The notes: generated by a model from the sequence alone, not told the origin. Numbered from the stretch's first letter, positions 1-11,475 are shown. The stretch is DNA of 64,000 bases from Mycosarcoma maydis (GCF_000328475.2 NC_026481.1:495476-559475), one strand, 5' to 3'. Made by a program: numbers and translations.

Positions 1-213
1 TGTCTGACTCACTCACTCGGTTGCTGCTGCGTCACTGCGCTCCCACGCTTATAACTTGTAGTAACGTACAGTCGTGAGTCACGAGTATTTATTAATATTA
101 TAAGTAGTATGATTATCTTATTGATATTGATTATTTACAATTTACTCCGCTCAAGATCCGAAACGCGCCTTGTTCGACCGGGGCGTGCGGCAATCAAATC
201 GTAAATCGTCAAC

Positions 214-238
214 CACGAATCACGAATCACGAATCACG
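214..238. repeat. CACGAAT heptamer array, about 3.6 copies
   Basis: Three perfect head-to-tail CACGAAT units followed by CACG. This is the TCACGAA version of the heptamer family scattered through the spacers of this window. Confidence 0.9.
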
Positions 239-862
239 CACAAATCACGGCCATCTACGGTGGTACCACAGGTTAAACTACAAACCCCGGAAAGCGTTTC
301 ATTCCGCATCCATTTCGTCTACCGTGCTATATTCTAATCACCCATATCATGTCATTCGTGACTGCGGTTTCCGCCCGCCGCCACAACCCACGACACACTA
401 TCATGTATGTCGCGGACTGTACGGTACAACCCTCGGCGCGCTGCGAGGCAACATGCGGGTGCTCGATGTGCGGCTTTCGACCTGATGTCGCGGGCCATTC
501 GCCTCAGTGCGCCAAGAACCAGACAATGGCGGTCCACGATCCACTGCGTCTAGTCGCGAGGGTGGCGTATTCACAATCGTGAATGCTCACAGACTGTACA
601 ATCCAGCACAGTTACAGTAGTATTGATAGGCAATAACTAGCAAAAGGTAGTTTTTCTTTAAAAAAAATTATTGGTTGTTTTTTCGCTTTGAATTTTGTTT
701 GGTTCGCTTTGATGGTTTCGAAACATTTAACAAAAATTCCAAGTCACGAGCTGGTGAGAGCGCATCCGGGTCAACGACGGTTTCTCATCCATCACGAGTA
801 ACTTAGCAACGTCAACGAGAACAAACACTTGCACCTTGCCACTCAGTCACGCAGCGGATCTG

Positions 863-925
863 AACCAATCGAACCGAGCTGAACCGAACCGAACCGAATC
901 GAAACCAAACCAAACCAAACTAAAC
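863..925. repeat. Pentanucleotide low-complexity tract (AACCG/AAACC)
   Basis: A run built from AACCG-like units turns into AAACC-like units. It is intergenic and of no assigned function. Confidence 0.7.
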
Positions 926-1444
926 GGAGCGGATCGGCGTCGAAACGGTGATTTGTGTTTCAACGTCGGCGAATTTTCTCAAACATGTGTGCGCTGGAAA
1001 ACGTCGATGGCTGTGGAATCGAGATGGCGCTTTCCAACTATGCCCGATTGTTCACAGGTGGCTTCACTTTGCTCTTTGTGAATCCCGCACTCTGTGATTG
1101 GCTGCACTTTGGCAAACGCTGCATTGACACGATTCTCTCTCTATCAGTCTGTGAGTCATGTCTTTGAGTGGATTTGTGATAGTCGACTGGAGCTAGATGG
1201 AGCACCAGCGCCAGTGTCTGTAAAGTGCATTGGCAATGGCGCTCTGATGTGCTTGCTCGCTCGTCCAGGCTGACGTCTCGCCGACGTTGCGCAAGCGATC
1301 AACTAGACAGCAGCTGATCCACGATGTGCATGCAGCAAGGACCCTGCAATCGTGAATCACCTACGCCATCGCTCGCTTCTCGTCAGTCACGCATCCACAC
1401 GCGTCGTGTGTCGTCGTTGGGTCATTTCGCGCTCCACATTCACA

Positions 1445-1465
1445 ATTCACGATTCACGATTCACC
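1445..1465. repeat. ATTCACG heptamer, about three copies
   Basis: Direct 7-bp units ATTCACG, the third ending in a C instead of CG. It lies about 430 bp before the large array of the same unit. Confidence 0.85.
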
Positions 1466-1532
1466 GACTGATTCTTCGCCGTTGGTGATTGACAATCGTG
1501 AATCCGTCACCGCACGGACCGTTCAACCGAAC

Positions 1533-1560
1533 CAACTCACCAACTCACCAACTCACCAAC
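1533..1560. repeat. CAACTCAC 8-bp tandem repeat, about 3.5 copies
   Basis: Three perfect CAACTCAC units and a partial fourth in the gene-free left arm. Confidence 0.85.
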
Positions 1561-1897
1561 TGTTCACCAGAACAGGCTCACCTGTGTTTCGTCGTGCGAA
1601 CCAAGCTCGACGTGCAACACTTGGGTGATTTTCTACAACTGTGCTGTTGTACTGCACTGTCCACTGTGACTGCATGTCAACGCGTGTAACGCGGCTAACT
1701 TACAGTCGTGAGTCACGAGTACTGTAAATCGTGAATTCCTCACGACTGCCAGCCAGAAACGACGCATCCGTTTCCGTGTTAAAGTCGAAACGAGTCAATC
1801 ACAGAATCACCCATCGTGAATCACAATCTGTGAATCGTGAATGTTGAGCCGCTCGAGCTGTGTCGAATGTGCTTCGGTGTGACTGTACATGTTCGTA

Positions 1898-2040
1898 ATT
1901 CACGATTCACGATTCACGATTCACGATTCACGATTCACGATTCACGATTCACGATTCACGATTCACGATTCACGATTCACGATTCACGATTCACGATTCA
2001 CGATTCACGATTCACGATTCACGATTCACGATTCACGATT
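1898..2040. repeat. ATTCACG heptamer satellite, about 20 perfect copies
   Basis: One 143-bp block of uninterrupted ATTCACG (20.4 units), ending about 215 bp before the start codon of the muskelin-like gene. It is the largest array of the intergenic heptamer family. The open frame running through it codes only for a 7-residue periodic peptide and is an artefact of the repeat, since 21 nt equals three repeat units. Confidence 0.97.
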
Positions 2041-2254
2041 GTAGCCAAGTTATAGTCACGAGTACCAACATTTCGGTCATTCGGCTTACCCCACTCGCTT
2101 TCGTCCTCACTGCCACCATCCTCCCCAGTCCAGCTGCTCTTGAGCTGTGCCGTGCTGTGCCGTGCCGAGGGGTGCCATTACCACCAACATTACCGCTCTT
2201 TTTCCACCCTGCTCCTGATCCCTTTCGACCATCGAATCATTGCAAGTGGCTACC

Positions 2255-5200
2255 ATGGCGTCCACCAGTGTCGCAATGGATACCAACCATGACACGGCTC
2301 CACTTCAGCAGCTGCTCAGCTTGACCAACGCTCCGCTCAAGTACACCATAGCTCAGGCATCCTCCTGGTCAGGCACCTATCATCCCACCAACATCCTTCA
2401 CAATCGTCCACACGAAATGTACTCGAGATGGTCCGGCTCTTCTCAGCACGCTGCCAACTCGGCCCTCTCCGTACCCACCGCCGCTACCACCTCCTCTTCC
2501 TCCACTGCCACCGCCATGGGCGTCAACCCTTCCAGCTACCTCGCCAACCCGTCCAACCCAGCGCTTGCATCCACGCCCAACCTCGTGCCTGCCTCCAACT
2601 CGAGCCATACTTCTTCTCCCTCTTCTACGGCTTCGGCTGCCACCCTCGGCGCCTCTCAATCCGCATCAAGTCGCAGGACAGCCACCGTCACAGTAGCGGC
2701 GGCTGGTACAATTCCAGCCCAATCCCACAAGCAGTACATTGTCCTCAAACTCGAAAAACTCAGCGTTGTGCGATCCATCACGTTTGGCAAGTATCACAAG
2801 CCGCATCCTTGCAATCTTCGTGACTTTAAAGTATACGGCGCCACCAGCATCGACAGCCTCCTCCCCTCGCTCTCGCTCAACGGTCGTCCACCAGCAAGCA
2901 AGCGTCTCCTCCGTGGTGGACTCAAGAATGACGCCATCCCCGAGACGTTCGAACTACGATGGCTCGAAGATGCCGCCACTGGCTCCGGTTCCGGCTCCTC
3001 GATCGAATCCTCCACCTTGCTCCCCGCAGACGGCGAACCGGATCGTCGCTCGGCCACAAACGCGCTCGTCAACACAGGCAATGCCGTCCCATTTGCCGTT
3101 CGATACATCAAGATTGTCCCCCTCGCCGCTCACACGCCCAACTACAACTTTTCCATCTGGCATGTCGCACTCGCCGGCGTCAGCGATCCTCTCCTCGTCT
3201 CCCGTGTCGCACAGAGCTACCAAAACCATCGACAATCCACCGCCACGCGTCTCATTCTCAAACACCTTCGAGAACACGGTCACCACACCGCATTTCAAGC
3301 TTTGCTACAGTCTTCCCGCCTTGCACCCCCAACGCACTCAGACGCTGCACCACAACAGCCCAAGTTGCTCCCCTACAGTCCACACCGCCCCTTTGAGCAT
3401 CCTCTCCTCACCACACTCTTTGATGCGCTCGTTCGACGCGGTAGCTGGGACCAAGTCGAGCTCTGTCTCAATCGCGCTGCCTACGGCGACCTCCTCGACA
3501 CTACTCACAGCGGCTCGTCTACACCCATCTCTCCAGGCGCAACTGGCGCTGGTCTAGCATCGCCTTTGATCGCAACCCTCTCCCGCAGCGGTGTATGGAC
3601 GCAGCCATGGCAAAAGTCCATGTTCTCTTCCTACATCTCCCGCCAGATTCCCAAAGCCAGCTGGTCCCAAATTCATCCTCTGGCGTCTATCTCGCTCCAT
3701 CATTCCCACTCCCACTCCCATTCCTCCGAGCCTGCTGCCAAATCCTCCGCAGCACCCTCAGGAAGGGGTGGCCATGCCATGGTCTTTGATGCAGACAAAG
3801 GCATCGCCTACCTCTTTGGCGGATGGGACGGTCAGCGAGACCTTTCCGACCTGTGGGCCTACCACGTCGGCGAGAATCGGTGGCGCCTGATTTCGTCCGA
3901 CACCCAATTGCAAGGCGGTCCCAGCCCGAGAAGCTGCCACAAGATGTGTCTCGACGAAAAGAGCGGATGCATCTACCTCCTCGGTCGCTACATTGATTAC
4001 GAAAGCGTCCACCAATCCGAGGCAATGCCAGCCGACTCGATCGCCCACACCACTCGCCCCGCTGTCAACTCTTCTTCCAACTCTTCCTCGGCGGCGGTGG
4101 CAGCACCGCCTCCTGTGACGCCTTCCTCTTCCACCGCACGCACCACACGCGCCAACTTTCTCGCGCGTTATCCAGAGTCGATCACTCGCGACATTCACAT
4201 GAACTTGGATGACTATTTGATACAACCCCAAGACTCGCCCATCGAGGCGTTCGGCCAAGTGGACCAGACGACTACATCACGCGGAGCATCAGCCGCGCGC
4301 GGGGCAGTCTCGGCTGGATCCACACCGGCGCCAGCGTCCAACTCGGAAGCCTCGCCCTTACTCACGAGCAGTAGCTTTGCGGACTCAACCGCAAGATCGT
4401 CAAGAGCTTCCTCGCGTCTTCACAACAGCGTACGATCCGACTCACAGCAGCGACCGCCTTCCCTCTCGTCTCCACCGGGTCGCGAAGCCGACTTTTTCCG
4501 CTTCTCGACTCGTTCAGAGAAGTGGGAAAGGCTCAGCACCGATACCTACGCTGACGGAGGCCCCAAACTCATCTTTGACCACGGTCTCGTCATTGATGCA
4601 CAGGACCAGATGATGTACGTCTTTGGTGGCCGCGTCACCGATCCCGACCCGGCCAAGTTTGAGTTCAGCGGCATGTGGCGCTACGATATCATTCAACGTA
4701 GCTGGACCTTTCTCTTTGACGATCGCACTTCCAATGGCGCCAAGATCCTCAGCCGATCCGGACACAGCATGCTGCTCGACAGCGGCCGTCCCGGTGCGTC
4801 TGGCATTTCGCCTTCGCACACGCGCCAGATCTGGATCCTCGGAGGTCAGCGCGGTGCCTCGGCGACGTTTTTGGCCGACATGTACACGTACAACTTGGCT
4901 ACCGGCGCTGTTCGAGAAGTGTCGCGCAACACGGCGCACAACGGTCCCGAGGCTGCTTTCACCCAACGAGCTACGATCGACGTTGCGGCTCGAGAGATCA
5001 GCGTCTTTATCGGACTCATTGGCAGTCGCAATGAACGAAAGAGAAGTGCATTTTGGATCTATAGCATCCCCAGATCATCATGGCGCAAGGTGTATCAGTA
5101 CGAAGGCGGCAAGCGCTCCGAGTTTGCCTCGGAAGCTATCACTGGCGCGCTGGCCAATACGCAAGCGCTAGGACTTTACGGTAGCGATGACGCGGCGCTT

Positions 5201-5763
5201 GGTTCTACGGCTGGCCTCGACGCCGACGGTGAGCTGGAGGGAGACCAAGTTCCCGAATCCGGTCCTCTGCAAGCACTGCCGAGTTACTCGGACGAGATTA
5301 ACACCGACGACGAGGAGATGCCCCTCGAGCCATCCACCAATAGCTGGACCGCGTATGCTGGGCAGAATACGTTGGAGCCTCTCGGCGGTGCCTCGGCGCA
5401 TCCGGCAGCAGCCACATCCAGCATCACCAGCCCATCTACGGCTAATTCTACCCGCGCAAGGCGCCAAAGTGGAACAGGTGCGGCCAATGCAGTGCAGGCG
5501 ACAGAACCGCAGCCGAGATACGCAGCACAGCTGGTGTTTGACGACCGTAAGAAGGTCTACTACCTGCATGGAGGCAACCCCGAGGACGCTTCCGATCGAT
5601 CGTATCGCCTCGATGATTTTTGGCGTCTGACTTTGCTCCGTCCCACTCCGGGCGAGATTCTGCGCAGAGCCAAGTTCCGCGTGAGAAGACAACGATTCCT
5701 CGAGATGACTCGCAACCTGGCACCGACGTTGAACGACTCGGACGAAGACGTGACTGCAGCCGT

Positions 5764-5824
<61 letters not shown>

Positions 5825-6529
5825 GCAGCAACAGCATCAGCATCAGCATCCTCATCATCACCATCACTTGCTGCGACTCAACCCGGCTTTGTTCTGGACG
5901 GTGGACCGCGTCTAGGTCTCGAAGCGCTGATGTACCTGCAGACCGAGGTGGGAGCGGTGGTGGACCATTCGGACGAATGGGAATCGCGCCTCTTCCGTCG
6001 ACTCATGTCGCATCTCTTGAACGCTGAGATGGGTAGCGTCAGCAATGACGGCGCATCAGCTGGACGCAAGCCTTCTTTGGCAGGCGACCTCATCTCAGCG
6101 GACGAAACGCTCGTTGCGGCCGATCGTGGCGTCAGCAGCGGGGGCATCGGATCATCGCCTCTCAACCCAAACGTTAACATGGGTAGCACAGACGTGTGGA
6201 GCGGCGCAGCAGGATCTAAACGCACACGCGAAGAGGCTGAGACAGACGAAGCCGAACTGGCCAGCTCCGTTTCGTCGCTCATGAGCGGAGATGACGCTGG
6301 TTCCGAAATGATGCTCTCCGCGTCGCAGGTGCTGCAACATCGCAACAGGAAGGTAGCTGCGGCGAGGACGCTACCTACGGTTCATGTGAGGGAGGATGAA
6401 GGTAGGCCAAGCTCGCTGTACGTGGAGCGCACGAAACTTTACAGGGAGCTCATTGAGTATTTCAATCCCGAGCTGGTCGAGCCAAGGGCTGAGTTAGGGG
6501 GATGTATCGAGGTTGCGCTTGGTGGCTAG
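2255..6529 (+). CDS. Muskelin-like kelch-repeat protein
   Basis: 1,424 aa, single exon. The open frame extends upstream only through non-ATG codons, so the ATG at 2255 (context ACCATGG) is the start. Order of parts: a discoidin-like muskelin N-terminal domain split by a Ser/Ala/Thr-rich insert (about residues 25-70 and 155-310; 'RWSGSSQ', 'KQYIVLKLEKL'), a LisH/CTLH-like helical stretch (about 325-415), then kelch repeats (about 500-1130; 'YLFGGWDGQRDLSDLW', 'MYVFGGR', 'IWILGGQRG', 'YYLHGGN') broken by long disordered inserts. An Ala/Thr run (about 1167-1202) comes from a CAG/CAA-type repeat. Muskelins are substrate-side subunits of the CTLH/GID ubiquitin ligase; that role here is inferred from family. 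The protein is nearly twice the animal length because of the inserts. Confidence 0.88.
5757..5850 (+). repeat. In-frame trinucleotide/hexanucleotide repeat (GCAACA) in the muskelin-like gene
   Basis: Repeated GCA/ACA codons give an alternating Ala-Thr then Ala/Ser tract near the C-terminal third of the protein. It is likely length-variable between strains. Confidence 0.85.
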
Positions 6530-7073
6530 TCTTGGTCTCGATAGCGGCGATACGAATGGTGCTTTGTAGCACGTAGTATCCAAAATTTCATTCGTGATTG
6601 AAATCGAGTGTTACCAACGACTCAGAGTAGAGATGTGAACAAAGTCGAAGAGAGGCACTCACAGACTAACTTGACTCAAGTTGGTCTATGTCGTGTGTGA
6701 TGCGAGCCGAACCCCGATCGATCGGGTGATTTGGAATGCCGATTCTGCGAGACGCGCTTGGAATTCAGGGCGCTGTTGTCCGTGCGTAGAGTGGCGGTGA
6801 AAGTCAAGAGTAGGTTCGTGTTTCGTGTTTGCGCGCATGGTGGTTGTATTCAGACTACCAACACGCCACAATATCCAACGCAACTGGTATTGGAAGTTGC
6901 AACGCGAAGCCAGGAGCCATCTCGTCTCGTATCTTCAGATACTCGTTCCAAGATATAGCTTCTCGACGCTTGGTTAGTAAGCGGCTCGTGCGTGACGCGG
7001 TAGCATCAAGTGGCGTTGAAAAGGATTCACACCGGGCTGTTCAGCTGGATCTCTTAAGCAAGGCGGTATCGGA
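6530..7073. other. Spacer between the muskelin-like and Tho1-like genes
   Basis: About 540 bp with the 3' end of the upstream gene and the promoter and leader of the downstream one. No further gene, RNA or strong repeat was seen. Confidence 0.6.
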
Positions 7074-7865
7074 ATGGAGACCAAACTTCAAGCGCTGAGA
7101 GTGACCGACCTGAAGGCGTTGCTCACCTCGGCTGGCTTGTTGGTCTCGGGTAACAAGCCGGATTTGATCCAGAGGTTGTTGGAGAACCCAAGTGCTACAG
7201 CTTCACTTGGTGGAGCAGAGCAAGAGACAGAGGCAGCAGCAACAGCGGCAGCAGCAGAAGCGGTTCCGACACCCGCTGCGACTTCGGTACAAGCACTAGC
7301 CCCGGCAGCGGTAGCGGTAGAAGCGTTGCCGGCAGCATCCGCGTCTGCACCCGCGCCCGCGCCCGTGGCCGCATTTGTCGCACCTGTCGCATCCGTTCCT
7401 GCACAAGTCAACAACGGATCACCAGTAGAAGCGCCTCCACAGCCCGAGGCGGAAGCGCACCGTCAAGCGCTTATCGTCGAACTGGAGAAACGCAAGCAGC
7501 GAGCGGCCAAGTTCGGCCAACCTCTCGGCGAGGCGGAACGCAAACTGGAACGCGCCATCAAGTTCGGCCTGGACGCCGAAGACCAAGCCAACGTGGCCAA
7601 GCTCATGCAACCGCTCGGATCCAGACCGGCAAAACCCGCCAAGCCGACCAAGCAGAGTTCAGACAAGACAACACCAGTGCATACCGAACAAGAGAACAAG
7701 GCTCGATTCGCGCAATTGCAAGTGGACAAGGAGAAGGCGAAAAAGCGCGCTGAGAGATTCGGCTTGGTCAACGAGGCGCGCGAGCTTGATGAGGAAAAGA
7801 AACGCAAGCGCAACGCGCGCGACGACGGCGCGTTGACGGATGCAGACAAGAAGATCAAGGCTTGA
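7074..7865 (+). CDS. THO1: SAP-domain RNA/DNA-binding protein, Tho1/CIP29 (SARNP) type
   Basis: 263 aa. The N-terminus carries a SAP motif (about residues 5-41: 'LRVTDLKALLTSAGLLVSG', 'LIQRLLENP'). An Ala/Pro/Thr-rich linker (about 45-125) follows. The C-terminal half holds two copies of the basic Tho1/MOS11 signature ('KRKQRAAKFGQPL' and 'KKRAERFGLVNEARELDEEK'). The family binds RNA and DNA and works with THO/TREX in packaging and export of mRNA in the nucleus. The ATG at 7074 directly precedes the SAP motif. The length is close to the family norm. Function is inferred from family membership. Confidence 0.85.
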   Translation: METKLQALRVTDLKALLTSAGLLVSGNKPDLIQRLLENPSATASLGGAEQETEAAATAAAAEAVPTPAATSVQALAPAAVAVEALPAASASAPAPAPVAAFVAPVASVPAQVNNGSPVEAPPQPEAEAHRQALIVELEKRKQRAAKFGQPLGEAERKLERAIKFGLDAEDQANVAKLMQPLGSRPAKPAKPTKQSSDKTTPVHTEQENKARFAQLQVDKEKAKKRAERFGLVNEARELDEEKKRKRNARDDGALTDADKKIKA

Positions 7866-8210
7866 GTTGGACGCTCGATCTTACGCCCTAGCTTGCAGCT
7901 GGCTGTCGCAGAAGGAAGCACAGCTACAGGTTATAGCCAACTGTATTGTACAAACATGACCAGCGCTTGCTCTTGTAATACAACCTACTCACATTTGGCA
8001 AGATGGAAAAGCAAGAGACGGGTAGTGCAGAACCTTTTCATTGACGCAGCGATCAGCGATCAGCGATCAGTGGTGCGAAACTACAAAAGTACAAGCGACT
8101 GAGCTATCGACAGCAAAGCTAACACTAGCCAAGCTCGAAGCTCGAAGCTCGAAGCTATAAGCTCGAGCCCGACGAGGATACAGTGATACATGCTCCGAGA
8201 TCAAGCTCGT
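7866..8210. other. Convergent 3' spacer with small direct repeats
   Basis: This lies between the ends of the Tho1-like and membrane protein genes. It contains GATCAGC units (about 8049-8070) and AAGCTCG units (about 8129-8165). No gene was seen. Confidence 0.6.
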
Positions 8211-8894
8211 CTATTTGGCCTTCTGTTGGCTGGCATATTGATTTTTGAACGGGAAACTACTGACGCTCTTGTCGTGTGCACTGGAGTCGCCCGCCTTTTT
8301 CTTGTTTCGCGTCAGGTCGTTGCCGAACATGAAGACGCCGAGTCCCCAAAACGCGAAGCCTGCATGCGCGAAGCCTACGAGTTTTCCAAACGTTCCGATG
8401 CCCAATGTGGCGGGATCGACGTGCTTGCTTGAAGCTGCCGAAGCTGCCGAGCCTGCCGAGCCTGCCGACGACCAAGCGGTGAAGGCGTTAGCGCCAAAAT
8501 AGACGGTGGTTACAAACACGCTGGGAATTCGAAACGGCGATTTTCCATCCGAGGTTGAATCGGGCATTGGAGCCGTGGTCACGGGGATCGCACCAGAGAG
8601 CACGAGTAGAAGAGCCGCGATGGCGAGCATCGAGATCGCGTTGGCGTACGAACCGTAGCGTTCGAGCGGGGTGAGCTGAGGTCCGATGGCCGACATCACA
8701 TCTTGATCAGACGACGTGTTAGGCTGTCCGACCGCGCCTCGTGGCGTGGAGAGCAGCAGAAGCAGTCGTGGGAACAGAAGCAACGGCAGCGAAAGTGAGA
8801 TCAGGAAAGCAGACGACGCATATGCGTACCAGTGCGCCGGATTGCTGCGAGACGAAATTGCGTCCACGCCATCTTGACGTTTCGAGGTCTCCAT
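8211..8894 (-). CDS. Four-helix membrane protein of unknown function
   Basis: 227 aa. The start is the ATG at 8894 (context ACAATGG); the frame extends upstream only from a TTG. Hydrophobic segments are seen near residues 22-50, 85-105, 125-140 and 170-190, with a Ser/Ala-rich loop and a Lys-rich C-terminal tail ('NKKKAGDSSAHDKS'), so four membrane passes are likely. I do not recognise the family. A perfect 45-bp tandem duplication lies 22 bp upstream of the start codon. Confidence 0.65.
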   Translation of the reverse strand: METSKRQDGVDAISSRSNPAHWYAYASSAFLISLSLPLLLFPRLLLLLSTPRGAVGQPNTSSDQDVMSAIGPQLTPLERYGSYANAISMLAIAALLLVLSGAIPVTTAPMPDSTSDGKSPFRIPSVFVTTVYFGANAFTAWSSAGSAGSAASAASSKHVDPATLGIGTFGKLVGFAHAGFAFWGLGVFMFGNDLTRNKKKAGDSSAHDKSVSSFPFKNQYASQQKAK

Positions 8895-8916
8895 TGTGAG
8901 CGAAGCTTTGACGCAC

Positions 8917-9006
8917 AAGCTGCGTCACACAGTACGAATGGATGGATGGTTGCGGATCAACAAGCTGCGTCACACAGTACGAATGGATGGATGGTTGCGG
9001 ATCAAC
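8917..9006. repeat. Perfect 45-bp tandem duplication (two copies)
   Basis: Copies at 8917-8961 and 8962-9006 are identical over 45 bp. Each contains GAATGGATGGATGG. They sit in the leader or promoter of the membrane protein gene on the minus strand. Confidence 0.97.
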
Positions 9007-9213
9007 AAGATGAATCTCTCGCTCTGCGATCTCTTTTGTCGATACGCAGTCGATTCTTGTGTTGAGCAAGCTCCACTCGCAGTGCTAGCTCATACGATCT
9101 TCGGCAACCGTCGCCCAGCAAGCACAGCGGGCTACACAGGCGGTGAAGCAGCCGAAAAGTAAATGTGTGAATGAGGCCACTAAGCCTGCGCCTTTGCATC
9201 AAGGATGAATCAC

Positions 9214-9236
9214 GAATCGTGAATCATTCACGATTC
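9214..9236. repeat. Inverted heptamer pair, 11-bp arms with 1-nt spacer
   Basis: GAATCGTGAAT at 9214-9224 is followed after one C by its exact reverse complement at 9226-9236. Confidence 0.95.
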
Positions 9237-10115
9237 CCGCTTCTTGCTGCCTTCATGGTTTTGGACAGTGTGAGAGCATGTGTGCTGCCAACAGCTCGTA
9301 CACTGGTTGCACCTCGACGAGACGCACCACAAGCGGCTGAGCCTGAGCGTTGCCTGTGCGGAAACAGTATCACGTGTGCTCTTCTGTCATATGACGAGGT
9401 TGGTCCAGCGTGCTGCATCGTGTGGAGGCAATCAGTGCGTGATCAGTCAACCACGTCCGTCCCACGCTCAGCTGGACAAACTGCGAGAGTCGTGAGCGTT
9501 GAGCGTCGACGAGGTTTCAGGCGTGAGTCGTATGTCGGCGTCTTGGAAAAGCTACGTCATGTTGCCCGCGATTTGAATCGTAATTGCGCAGCCCCGATTT
9601 TTCAATCACGAATCCGAAGCGACCCTCACGTGACTGACAACAGCAGCGTCGAACAGCTGGGGGTGTGAGATCGCACGTCCTTACAAAAACGGACAGCGCC
9701 ACGGATCACGCATTCGTGATTTCTCTCGGTGTCTCAACGTGGTTTATATATATCTTGATTATTATTAGCTCAGTGATACATACTCAAGACTGTACGTGAT
9801 CATTTTCCCAGCTTGAGCCTGGGCAAGTCAAAGATCGGCAAGTTCGAGCAAGCAAAGTGACTCACTCACTCACTCACTGTTTGCGTGGGAGTAGCAAATA
9901 CGGCGAAGCAGAGTCCAAGCAGAATGCATCAACATATATACCATATATGCAAAGACGCCGTCACCGCAGCGCTCGGGTCACTCGGAGTTGGATGCATACA
10001 AACGCCGAGCGGACGTTCAACGCCGGCGTGGTGCGTGGCACGAATCGTGAATAGCTTCATAACCGTGAATGGACCCTGAAGCCAACCAGCATCTGTCACG
10101 CGTCGACGACATTCT

Positions 10116-10148
10116 GTGATTCACGATTCACAAATCACGATTCACATT
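10116..10148. repeat. Heptamer cluster (TCACGAT/TCACAAA)
   Basis: Direct copies GATTCAC-GATTCAC, then AAATCAC-GATTCAC, in 7-bp phase. Confidence 0.85.
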
Positions 10149-11382
10149 CCTGAGCTACCTTCGTGCTGCATGGCGGAATGCGGCTGCCATCGTCAGACTC
10201 TGTAGTCTGAAGCCAGCCTTGATCGCCGCCACCACCGATGTGCATCTTGGTCATGCTCGGAAAATCACCGCTATCCATCACAAATGTCGCAAAGCAACCG
10301 CGCCTCGATCAAGGACAGAAGCCCACTTCCACCTAGTTTGCCCCCAAGACCATGTGCACCTTGCAATATGATCCGTATCAGCCTTTATGAAAGCGCAGCC
10401 ATGGCAAGTTTCTTTGAATGTAGAACAGAGGCACGCCAACCGCGAGTCCAACATTCGTGATTGGCTGCCTCTCATGTCTGCAAACTGCCCAACGCGAACA
10501 AAAATGGGAATTCCAAAGCAGGCAAGTTGCATACCCACGCTCGCCTTAAGTTAGCCTGCGGCCGTCTTGAACAGGACGCGTCGGTTTCGGCTGCTGCTGG
10601 TGAGGCACATATATACGCCACGCCACGTCAGGCCACGCTACGCTAAGTTATGCTAATCTCGAGCAGTTTTGCACATGACATCTGCTAGTCGCATTCCTCT
10701 GGCTTACTCGAGCAGAGCAGGCTCTGTTCGCATGGTCGAGGCAAGCGACCTCATAGATTGCATTTCACCCGTCGGTTCGCACTCCCGCCATCTGCAAACC
10801 AAGTTCAGACGACGCAGACCTCGCTGGCTACCACCGCCTTGCTAAAGAATGCTCGTCGCAGCACCTAATACACTGGTGGCTGTCCAAGCTGAGGACGCCA
10901 TCGCTGTGGTCGATTTTGCGGATTCCAGTTTGGCCACGCAATGTGAAGCGACGGCAGCGCATGAACTGGCCGGAGTGTCAATTGCTCCGCCCTTTTCTCG
11001 ACCTGTCCGGAGTCGGCGGCCTCGGCACGCACTCGCATCCTTCCCTTCCAGCTGCGCGTCTTGCATCTATGTGCAATCTGCAATGCATTGACGATCCGGA
11101 TTGCAGCTACAGTCCGAGCCCCGTATCCTTGTGTCTCTACTTGCTCTCTGACCGCCCCCTGAGCTTGAATGTACCGGCCGGTCTGCGCCACATGCTCTCG
11201 TATTCACTACATGGCTCGTCGTGTAGGCCTGTTCATCGGCGGATCGTCGACGACGACGCACCTAAGCGCCGTTGCTGCAGCCTGTGTTTTCTCGATGATC
11301 AATCTCGTTTCTAGTCTCCATACAGCAAAGCTCACCTCGCCTTCGCCGGCAACAACGTAAAGCAATACATATATCCCTGACA

Positions 11383-11475
11383 CTAGCCCTCTCTCTCTAT
11401 CTCGCGCTCTCTCTTTCTCTCTCTCTCCACCATCTCCCCGTCTTAATCTCTTGTCCCTTCCCCCTTAACCCCTAT
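11383..11475 (+). promoter_or_regulatory. Pyrimidine-rich (CT)n tract upstream of the secreted protein gene
   Basis: Long CT/CTT runs broken by short interruptions, about 520-610 bp before the start codon at 11996. Pyrimidine tracts of this type are common near fungal transcription start sites; the role here is inferred. Confidence 0.4.

Larger units (their letters stand above)
1..2254. other. Gene-free, repeat-rich spacer upstream of the muskelin-like gene
   Basis: No reading frame here looks like a real protein; the short open frames are interrupted by repeats. The stretch holds several simple-sequence blocks: CACGAAT units at 214-238, a pentanucleotide AACCG then AAACC run at about 863-925, three and a half CAACTCAC units from 1533, TCACGAT/TCACGAA words at 1445-1465 and 1802-1843, and the large ATTCACG array at 1898-2040. 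Two perfect 13-bp palindromes of the form TCGTGA-G-TCACGA lie at 72-84 and 1706-1718. The last 200 bp should contain the promoter and 5' leader of the muskelin-like gene. Confidence 0.7.

Noticed and set aside
1898..2040. CRISPR array
   Set aside because: The unit is 7 bp with no spacers, and the genome is a eukaryotic nuclear one.
1898..2040. Telomeric repeat
   Set aside because: The unit ATTCACG does not resemble TTAGGG, and related words occur throughout the window between housekeeping genes.
1837..2055. 72-codon open frame through the ATTCACG array
   Set aside because: A 7-bp repeat has no stop in this frame, so it encodes only a periodic peptide.
9171..9668. 165-codon open frame in the 9-12 kb spacer
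   Set aside because: It runs through an inverted heptamer pair and has biased Arg/Ser/Val composition without any domain or convincing start context.
10916..11314. 132-codon open frame upstream of the secreted protein gene
   Set aside because: It overlaps equally long frames in other phases and strands, with no motif or signal peptide.
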